18,935 bases of DNA from an uncultured Collinsella sp. (lineage in GTDB: Bacteria > Actinomycetota > Coriobacteriia > Coriobacteriales > Coriobacteriaceae), in NCBI GenBank assembly GCA_900752015.1, contig CAADTZ010000093.1, positions 1 to 18,935 on the forward strand. Direction: 5' to 3'. How positions within the stretch are numbered: position 1 is the stretch's first letter; each line of letters begins with the position of its first letter. Shown in pieces: positions 6,601 to 12,797 of the stretch. The position numbers and the translations under genes are program-made. The notes beneath the pieces were generated by a model. That model saw only the letters and a list, made by a program, of their open reading frames with translations, had not been told where the DNA came from and made no database searches.

Positions 6601-8541
6601 CTAATTCTTATCGGAGGCTTCGGCCTCGGCGGACTGTTCGGCGGTTTTCTCGGAATCCGATTCGGAGGTCGAACTCTGATCGGTGTTATTGCGGATCGTT
6701 TGCGCGTCGATCACCTGACGGGTCTGCTCCTCGTCGATCTGATGGCGGTACTTGGAGATGGTGTCCTGCGCATCGTCGATGCTCGTCTGCTGAATACCCG
6801 CCTTCAGGCGATTTTGCGTGTCTTCGGGCAGGTCGGACAGTTCGATGGAGGTCGTGCTCTCGAGCCAGTGCAGCTTAAGGCCGAGCGGCTTGCCGGGAAT
6901 GCCCCGGTAGACCGCGACGGTGTCCTTGTAGGTGCCCAGGTAGTACGAGCCGGTGATGCCCGTGTAGGCCCAGATGGCTGCCGCCAGCACAAAAGCGATG
7001 CCCAGGACGGCGGCAATGGTGATGTTGCGGCGGCGGACGCGCTTTGCCTCGCGCATGACGCCATCGTCGACCAGGTCAACGACAACCACGGTGACGTTGT
7101 CGTGCCCGCCGGCGACCAGTGCCGCGTCAACAAGGTTGTCGACGCAAATCTGCGCGGTCGAGGACTGTGTGGCGATGTTTTCGATATCGCTATCGGGAAT
7201 CATGCTCGACAGGCCGTCCGAGCACAGGATCAGGCGGTCGCCTTCTTCGATATGCAGGGTAAAGTGGTCGGCATACATGGCAAGATCCGAGCCCAGTGCG
7301 CGGGTGATGACCGAGCGGTTGGGGTGGACACGCGCCTCGTCTGCCGTAATCTCGCCGGCATCCACGAGCTCCTCCACATAGGAGTGGTCGCGGGTCACGC
7401 GGATGAGCGTGCCCTCGTGGAGCAGATAGGCGCGCGAATCGCCCACGTGGGCGATAGCGAGCATGTCGTTTTCGATATAGGCGCAGGTTGCCGTGCAGCC
7501 CATACCGGGCTTGCCCAAACCGTTGAGCGCAGCCTCGATGACCGCGGCGTTTGCCGCTTCGACGGCGGCCGCCAGTCGTGCGGCGTCGGCTGCCTGCGGC
7601 GCTGTCTTGGCAATGGTCTCGACGGCGATGGAGGAGGCTACCTCGCCGGCGGCGTGGCCGCCCATGCCGTCGCATACGCAAAAGAGCGGCGATTGCACCA
7701 GATAGGAGTCTTCGTTATGCGGGCGCACGCAGCCAACATCGGAGCGGGCGCCCCACATGAGCTGCGTGGTCGTGCCGGCGTCGTAGGTCGAGTCGGTCTC
7801 GATGCGCTCGTCGGTCAGCGGCTCAAAACTCATGGTCGAGCCGGGGTCCTTAAGCTTGGCCTCCACGGCGGCAACGTCAATCTCGGCCGTATCGCCGGGC
7901 GAGACGGTGTCGGTATCGTTGCTTGGGTCGTCAGCGTTAGGCGTGGCGGGCTCTTCGGTTGTACGATCGACAGGCTCGTCGTCTTGCGGAACGACAGCTG
8001 CGGGCTCGGGCGTCGCGAAGTGCGCGGGCGTGCTGTGGGGCTGGGAGACATCCTCCGTCGTTGCTGCGGGCACGTCTTCGGCCACAGGCTGCATGGCCTC
8101 GGGCGCCGATGCGTCCGCGGGGGAGGGAGCCGCCGCGGGTTCCGGTGCAGATGCGGAGTCGGGCGCTGCGGCGGGTGCTGGCGCTACGGGAAACACCGGC
8201 GCCGCGGGCTCGGGAGCCGCAAATACCGCGGAACTCTCGGTAATCGCCGTGGCGACGGGTTCGGCAAAGTGAGCCGGCGCGGGCGTGTCTTGCGGGACCG
8301 CGGGTTGCTCGGCAGCAGCGTGCGCGCCGATGGGGACGTTATCGCCGTCGGCGTTGCCCTCGGCATCCTCGTTGTCGGTCGGCGTCGTATATTCTTGCGT
8401 TACATGCGAAAGAGGCAGGGAGAACACGGTGTCCTCGGGCTCCACGGGCGCAGGGCCCGCCGGGGCGGCATGAGCCGGCGCGGCCGCGGGGGCGGCCGAC
8501 GTCTCTGGCATGATTGCGGACTTGTTCTCCTCGTCGATCAT
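6601..8541 (-). CDS. pstP: PP2C-family Ser/Thr phosphatase, membrane-anchored, with a long Pro/Ala-rich N-terminal extension
   Basis: A 646-residue protein. The PP2C domain lies at about 262-492 with all metal-binding motifs: RPHNED (273-278), DGMGGHAAGE (291-300), GDSRAYL, SDGLS (Asp 442) and GGHDNVT (Asp 481). A transmembrane helix at about 507-528 is followed by a 118-residue external part ending in a Ser/Glu-rich tail. It should dephosphorylate the cluster's kinases and their substrates. The unusual part is residues 1-258, which are low-complexity and acidic/Pro-Ala-rich; PstP/PrpC proteins normally begin at the catalytic domain. That region contains an ordered-looking island EDTVFSLPLSHVTQEYTT (36-53) and two PAHFA repeats. 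The start ATG overlaps the stop of the upstream FHA gene (ATGA), which suggests translational coupling. The next gene begins 16 bases after the stop. Confidence 0.95.
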   Translation of the reverse strand: MIDEENKSAIMPETSAAPAAAPAHAAPAGPAPVEPEDTVFSLPLSHVTQEYTTPTDNEDAEGNADGDNVPIGAHAAAEQPAVPQDTPAPAHFAEPVATAITESSAVFAAPEPAAPVFPVAPAPAAAPDSASAPEPAAAPSPADASAPEAMQPVAEDVPAATTEDVSQPHSTPAHFATPEPAAVVPQDDEPVDRTTEEPATPNADDPSNDTDTVSPGDTAEIDVAAVEAKLKDPGSTMSFEPLTDERIETDSTYDAGTTTQLMWGARSDVGCVRPHNEDSYLVQSPLFCVCDGMGGHAAGEVASSIAVETIAKTAPQAADAARLAAAVEAANAAVIEAALNGLGKPGMGCTATCAYIENDMLAIAHVGDSRAYLLHEGTLIRVTRDHSYVEELVDAGEITADEARVHPNRSVITRALGSDLAMYADHFTLHIEEGDRLILCSDGLSSMIPDSDIENIATQSSTAQICVDNLVDAALVAGGHDNVTVVVVDLVDDGVMREAKRVRRRNITIAAVLGIAFVLAAAIWAYTGITGSYYLGTYKDTVAVYRGIPGKPLGLKLHWLESTTSIELSDLPEDTQNRLKAGIQQTSIDDAQDTISKYRHQIDEEQTRQVIDAQTIRNNTDQSSTSESDSEKTAEQSAEAEASDKN

Positions 8542-8954
8542 CGACGGTTCACTTTCATGACCACGTCGCCAATCTGGACTTCGTCGCCCTCGCGCAGCGT
8601 TGCGGGCTCCACCAGCTGGCGGCCGTTGACGAGCGTGCCGTTAAGCGAGTTGAGGTCCTCGATAATAAGTGCCGGGCCCTGCAGCGAAAAACGCGCGTGC
8701 GAGGCCGAAACAAACGGTTCGTTGATGCAGATGTCCGACGACGGCGAACGACCGACGATGACGGGGCCGAGCATATCCACGTGGATGCCGCGGATGCCGC
8801 GCGGGCCCTTGTCCACATCGATCGTCCAGATGGCCGAGTCACGGCGCTGGCCGCGGACGAGCCCCACGCCGGTCTTCATGACGGCAAACAGGAAGATATA
8901 GAGCAGGACAACCAGGACGATGCGGCCTGCAAACAGGACGATATCGATGTTCAT
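8538..8954 (-). CDS. fhaB: Small membrane-anchored FHA-domain protein (FhaB-like)
   Basis: A 138-residue protein with an N-terminal transmembrane helix at about 5-28 and a cytoplasmic FHA domain at about 63-135. The FHA phosphothreonine-binding residues are visible: GRS (68-70), SASH (83-86) and LNSLNGT (101-107). FHA domains bind phosphothreonine peptides. In other Actinobacteria the equivalent protein sits next to pstP and rodA and links kinase signalling to wall and division proteins. The ATG at 8954 has AGGGGAT upstream, and the gene begins six bases after the preceding gene's stop. Its own stop overlaps the phosphatase start. Confidence 0.93.
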   Translation of the reverse strand: MNIDIVLFAGRIVLVVLLYIFLFAVMKTGVGLVRGQRRDSAIWTIDVDKGPRGIRGIHVDMLGPVIVGRSPSSDICINEPFVSASHARFSLQGPALIIEDLNSLNGTLVNGRQLVEPATLREGDEVQIGDVVMKVNRR

Positions 8955-8960
8955 AAGCGA

Positions 8961-9971
8961 CTATCCCCTAAATTCGAACGTGCTCAGGCCAAACGTCAGC
9001 AGGTCGCCGTTGCGTAGCGGGCAGCGCGTGATGCGGCGGTTGTTGACGAGCGTGCTGTTGGGGGAGTTGAGGTCCTCGATCGCCCAGTCCGAGCCGCTAA
9101 AGGTGCGCTGGGCATGACGGCGCGACACGTTGGGGTCGCGCAGGGCGATGTCGGAAACCGAGCGCTCGCGACCGATGGTCACCTGTGCGGAGGTGATGGC
9201 GTGGCTCTCACCGCTCACGACGTCGACGAGCTGGGCGAGCGGACGCTGCGGGGCGCGAGGGCTTGCCATGTTGGAGGCGATGCTGGCTGCGGCGCCAAGG
9301 CCAACGGCGGCGCCGGTCGCGGCGGCTCCGCCCATGCCGGCAAGCGCGTCGCGCGAGACGGTTTGGGGCACGGGGATGGGTGCGGCGGCGGGATCGGGCG
9401 CATTGGGCGCAAAGGGGTCGGCCGTGGCAAGCGGGTCGGGAGTGACGGCACGAGGTGCCGGCTGCTGCTGCGGCATGGCAGCGGGGTGCTGCTGCGGGGC
9501 GGCAAACTGCTGCTGGCCGGCGCGCGGGGCACTGGCGGCACGGCTTGTGGCCGAGCTGTTCTGGCCCAGGCCGTTTTGGTAGGCACGCTCTTCCTCGTAC
9601 AGGCGACCGAGCGTGGGGGCATCGACATTCTCGGCAAAGACCGAGAACTTGCCGCCGCGCAGCTGCGGGTCGATCATAAAGCGAACGAGGGGCTCGCCGA
9701 CAAAGACGTAGCGGCGCTTTTCGGCCTGCGCTTTCACAAACTCGCGGACCTCGCGCGAAAGCTCGGGGTAGAACGGGGCGAGCATGGGGTCGTCGTCGGC
9801 GGCAATCAGGATGGTATAGAGTGCCGGCGCGGTGTTGACGCCGTTGATCACCAGAGTCTGATCCTCCATGTCGCGAGCGGCCTGCTTGGCAAGCTTCTTA
9901 AAGGAGAACGGGGCACGGGTGGCACCGAAGATGCCGGCCACGTGGTCCTCGAAGATGTTCAGGAAGTTCAC
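8961..9971 (-). CDS. fhaA: FhaA-like protein: DUF3662 N-terminal domain plus C-terminal FHA domain
   Basis: A 336-residue cytoplasmic protein. Residues 1 to about 125 match the DUF3662 (FHA2 N-terminal) pattern beginning NFLNIFEDHVAGIFGA and containing YPELSREVREF. Residues about 135-250 are a Gln/Pro/Ala-rich linker. The FHA domain covers about 255-334, with IGRERSVSD (266-274), VSRRHA and LNSPNSTLVN. The usual NGT turn is NST here. FhaA binds phosphorylated partners of PknA/PknB and affects peptidoglycan synthesis in mycobacteria; the same role is inferred here. The start is GTG at 9971, with GGAGAG nine bases upstream, and it overlaps the kinase stop (GTGA). No ATG is better placed. Confidence 0.93.
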   Translation of the reverse strand: MNFLNIFEDHVAGIFGATRAPFSFKKLAKQAARDMEDQTLVINGVNTAPALYTILIAADDDPMLAPFYPELSREVREFVKAQAEKRRYVFVGEPLVRFMIDPQLRGGKFSVFAENVDAPTLGRLYEEERAYQNGLGQNSSATSRAASAPRAGQQQFAAPQQHPAAMPQQQPAPRAVTPDPLATADPFAPNAPDPAAAPIPVPQTVSRDALAGMGGAAATGAAVGLGAAASIASNMASPRAPQRPLAQLVDVVSGESHAITSAQVTIGRERSVSDIALRDPNVSRRHAQRTFSGSDWAIEDLNSPNSTLVNNRRITRCPLRNGDLLTFGLSTFEFRG

Positions 9972-11821
9972 GAAAGATCACTCTCCGTATAGGTTCTTTG
10001 GTATCCGAGCAAATAAAGGCATATCCCAACGATTATAGAGGATAGGATTCCCGCAACCGCCGCCTTGGCGACGACCGGGCCCGCAAGGCTGGCAATTTCC
10101 ATATGGTGTGCAAGACAAAACGACACGGCCGAGCCGATGCCGGCGACGGCAATTGCGATGATGGCGGCAAGGTTCGATCCCTGCTCGGCGCGCTTGGCAT
10201 GGGCATTGAGCAGCAGCGATGTTGCCGCGGCTGTTGCTGCGATCAGTGCGAAGGCGGCCCAGAGGAACGCGTCGCCCAGCGCTGCGGTGACATTGCCAAG
10301 CCCCAGTACGCCTCCCGCAGAGAGGGCTGCTGCGGCAAGGTGGGCAAAGAGCGTGCCCATGCCCGTAGCCGCCGCGGCACTTGCCGGAGCGAGCCAAAAC
10401 GCCGCGAAGCCCGCGGCGGCTCCGGCGGCAAGGAGGGCGTCGCCGGTTACGCAACCCAGCGCAAGCGCGCAGGTGAGCGCCGCGCTCGCGGCCGCCTCGG
10501 TGCGCCCCCAGGCAATCCACCAACCGGACATGGCGGCGGCAAAAATGACCGCGACCGGCAGCATCGACAGAATGCCCTGCGCCTGCATGGTGGTGTTGGC
10601 CATGAGCACCAAAAAGCCCACGGCCGAGATGGCCGAGCCGATCTGCGGGGCCAGGCCGGCTGCCGCACCGATCGCGATGGCCGCCACGACCAAGCCGGGA
10701 AGCGCGGCGACGCCGGCTGTCTGCATAAGCAAAAAGCTAAAGGCTCCGCATGAGAGCGCTGAGATGCCGCGCATGGTGTAGTTGCGCGCGTGGCTCCAAC
10801 GCGTACCTGCCCAACCAAGTGCGGGATCGACCTCGACGGTGTCATCCTCGTAGGGCAGCGACTCCATATCGTCTGCCGCACACTCGTCGTCCGAAAGCTC
10901 GCCCACCATCTGCTCCAAGCTGCGACGGCCTTCGCGCACGCTCCCCAAGCCGGCGAGGAGTTGGTCGCAGAATGCCTCGATGCTATCGGGGCGGTCTTGC
11001 GGCATGGGGGAGAGGGCGCTCATGAGCGCCGCCTCGGCCCCCGGGGGAAAGTGCGGGATCAGTTCGCTGGGATAGGTGGCACCGCCGATGATGCGGTCGA
11101 GCGAGTCGGCGGGCGTGGCCGCCATAAAGGGGGCGCTGCCGCACAGGCCCTCGTAGATCACGCAGGCAAGGGCAAAGACATCGGCGCGCTCGTCGACCGT
11201 GCCGGTCTCGATATCGAGCTGCTCGGGCGGCATGTAGCCGATGGTGCCGCCGCGCGATCCGCCAAAGCCGCCGGCAGACGATAGCCGCGCCATGCCAAAG
11301 TCGGTGAGCTTTACATTGCCCGAATGGTCGATAAGCACATTGGCGGGCTTTATGTCCAGATGAAGCACGCCGTTTGCATGGGCAAAGGTGAGCGCCTGAC
11401 CCAGCGCGTCGGCAATGGCAGCAGCCTCGTCAAAGGTGAGCGAGTGACCATCCACGCGATGCAAAAACTCGGCCAACGACATGCCGTCGACATACTCCAT
11501 GACCAGGTAGGCATAGGCGGTATCGTGCGTAAAGTCGATAACCTGCACGATATTGGGATGTTGAAGCATGGCGGCAGTGTGCGCCTCGCGCAGTACATCC
11601 ATGATGTCGCTGGCGGGCATGCCGGCGCCGTTGATAAGGGGGATGCGCTTAATGGCCACGCGACGGCGCAGATGCGTGTCGCGGCAAATCTCGATAGAGC
11701 CAAAACCACCGGTCGCAAGCGTCTCGAGCGGCTGGTACCGCTTGAGCAGCTCGCGAGAGCTAGTGCCCTCCAAGGGAACGTCCGGCGAGAACCGGGCGGT
11801 ATGTTGCGAGAAAAGCGGCAT
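9968..11821 (-). CDS. Polytopic Ser/Thr protein kinase with non-RD catalytic loop
   Basis: A 617-residue protein. The N-terminal kinase domain covers about 29-290: glycine loop LATGGFGSIEI, VAIK (Lys 58), catalytic loop HLDIKPANV (154-162), DFG at 174-176 and the YMPPEQLD activation-segment end. The Arg of HRD is Leu, so it is a non-RD kinase and is probably not switched by activation-loop phosphorylation. An acidic linker (about 305-335) leads to a C-terminal part of about 260 residues with roughly eight very hydrophobic Ala/Gly-rich helices and no PASTA repeats. I do not recognise the membrane part as a known sensor. ATG 11821 is chosen because GAGGG lies six bases upstream; a TTG two codons earlier is too close to that site. 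The stop overlaps the fhaA-like start. It sits where PknA-type kinases might be expected but is clearly different. Confidence 0.93.
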   Translation of the reverse strand: MPLFSQHTARFSPDVPLEGTSSRELLKRYQPLETLATGGFGSIEICRDTHLRRRVAIKRIPLINGAGMPASDIMDVLREAHTAAMLQHPNIVQVIDFTHDTAYAYLVMEYVDGMSLAEFLHRVDGHSLTFDEAAAIADALGQALTFAHANGVLHLDIKPANVLIDHSGNVKLTDFGMARLSSAGGFGGSRGGTIGYMPPEQLDIETGTVDERADVFALACVIYEGLCGSAPFMAATPADSLDRIIGGATYPSELIPHFPPGAEAALMSALSPMPQDRPDSIEAFCDQLLAGLGSVREGRRSLEQMVGELSDDECAADDMESLPYEDDTVEVDPALGWAGTRWSHARNYTMRGISALSCGAFSFLLMQTAGVAALPGLVVAAIAIGAAAGLAPQIGSAISAVGFLVLMANTTMQAQGILSMLPVAVIFAAAMSGWWIAWGRTEAAASAALTCALALGCVTGDALLAAGAAAGFAAFWLAPASAAAATGMGTLFAHLAAAALSAGGVLGLGNVTAALGDAFLWAAFALIAATAAATSLLLNAHAKRAEQGSNLAAIIAIAVAGIGSAVSFCLAHHMEIASLAGPVVAKAAVAGILSSIIVGICLYLLGYQRTYTESDLS

Positions 11822-11901
11822 GGCCAACCCTCGTGCGTTTAAAGTTCGTTTGCGAGCGGCGGGCGCGGGGCCGAGCCATTCGCGGTGGCATAGATGCTGC
11901 T

Positions 11902-11910
11902 AGTGTAGCA
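11902..11910 (-). promoter_or_regulatory. Extended -10 promoter for the kinase-fha-pstP operon
   Basis: The minus strand reads TGCTACACT, an extended -10 (TGn plus TACACT), 80 bases upstream of the kinase start in the gap after the YcxB-like gene. No clear -35 hexamer is seen, which is tolerable for an extended -10. This would let the signalling operon be transcribed separately from the preceding gene. Confidence 0.45.
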
Positions 11911-11965
11911 CGCTCAGGTGCATGGGGAGGATGGCGGGATGCGAGGCTGCCTGTCTGACTTGGCC

Positions 11966-12682
11966 TTAGCGCTTCTTCTTGCTCTTCTTCTGCTTGCTCT
12001 TGCTGTCCTGGGGCTTGTCGGCCTTGTCGCCCTGCTTGGCCTCGGCTGCGGCCTTCGCGGCCTTCATTTTCTTCTTCTTGGTCTCGATGCGCAGCTTTTT
12101 GTTGATGCGCGCCTTGAGGAAGGAGCCAAACTGTTCGGCATCGCCGCGGATAAAGGTGTCCTTAGGGATAGTCACGCCCTGGTCGGCGAACATGGCTACA
12201 AAGATGCGCTCGCCGTCGAGTACGTGGTCGAGCTTCTCAAACGGGAAGAACTGCGACTTGCCGCTCTTGCCCCAAACCATCAGGCCGTCCTCGTTGGCGG
12301 CGACGCGGCGATAGCGGCCACCCATGGACTCGTCGGCCTCGACGGCGTCGATAAAGTCACGGGCGAGCGTGTGGTGCAGGTTTTTGCTCCACCAGGCCAA
12401 AAAGGCGCCGAATACGATCAGGACGACGCCAAACTTGATCCAGTTACCGCCGGCCACCAGCATGCCAATGCCGATCAGCGCGGCAATTGCCGCGGCGACA
12501 TACAGCGAACCGCGACGCCTGGGCGAGGCGACCAGGCGGGCGAAGTCGGTGACCAGGTCGTTTTCGTACTGGTACTCGTTGAGGTACAGGATGCCGTCGT
12601 CGGCTGCGGCCTGCTCCTCGAGCGCGACCTCGACCTGGTCGGCTGCTTCGGAGGGGACGAGGTTGCTCTCTGCGTCTGCCAT
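11966..12682 (-). CDS. YcxB-like membrane protein with Lys-rich C-terminal tail
   Basis: A 238-residue protein. An acidic N-terminal segment of about 50 residues is followed by two adjacent transmembrane helices at about 58-77 and 82-102. A soluble segment with the pattern of the YcxB-like C-terminal domain comes next (RRVAANEDGLMVWGKSGKSQ, then FFPFEKLDHVLDGERIFVAM and IPKDTF). The last 45 residues are strongly basic (KKKKMKAAK and ending KSKKKR), a possible nucleic-acid or membrane-surface contact. The function of YcxB-type proteins is unknown. ATG 12682 has AGGAGT nine bases upstream. It is first in the minus-strand cluster and separated from the kinase by about 140 bases, so a shared role is only suggested by position. 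Confidence 0.8.
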   Translation of the reverse strand: MADAESNLVPSEAADQVEVALEEQAAADDGILYLNEYQYENDLVTDFARLVASPRRRGSLYVAAAIAALIGIGMLVAGGNWIKFGVVLIVFGAFLAWWSKNLHHTLARDFIDAVEADESMGGRYRRVAANEDGLMVWGKSGKSQFFPFEKLDHVLDGERIFVAMFADQGVTIPKDTFIRGDAEQFGSFLKARINKKLRIETKKKKMKAAKAAAEAKQGDKADKPQDSKSKQKKSKKKR

Positions 12683-12797
12683 GCTCTTTGGACTCCTATC
12701 GCGGCGGGCTCGCCGTACGGGTTATTATGAATGCAGTATGCCGTGCGACCGCATGGCCGTCGCGGCAACAAGACTCAGTATACCCGGGGGAGCACCC
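12683..12797. promoter_or_regulatory. Divergent intergenic region between the YcxB-like gene and dnaX
   Basis: This 115-base region must hold promoters in both directions. On the plus strand TATTAT at 12723-12728 is a five-of-six -10 match, about 70 bases upstream of the dnaX start. On the minus strand CATAAT lies at the same place. Neither has a clear -35. A TATACC at 12779-12784 is too near the dnaX ribosome binding site to be its -10. No SRP RNA motif was seen here, although some Firmicutes carry that gene before dnaX. Confidence 0.35.

Noticed and set aside
6235..8901. 888-codon plus-strand open frame opposite the phosphatase and SEDS genes
   Set aside because: It is antisense to three well-supported genes, its product is Arg/Gly/Val-rich with long low-complexity stretches and no recognisable domain, and there is no ribosome binding site. 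It reflects the strong third-position G/C bias.
10170..10184. tRNA T-loop-like GGTTCGATCC
   Set aside because: It lies inside the coding sequence of the polytopic kinase and no acceptor or anticodon stem can be formed around it.
12324..12797. 158-codon N-terminal extension of the dnaX frame
   Set aside because: Family N-terminus MESLYRKYRP and a strong ribosome binding site place the start at 12798; the extension overlaps the YcxB-like gene on the opposite strand.
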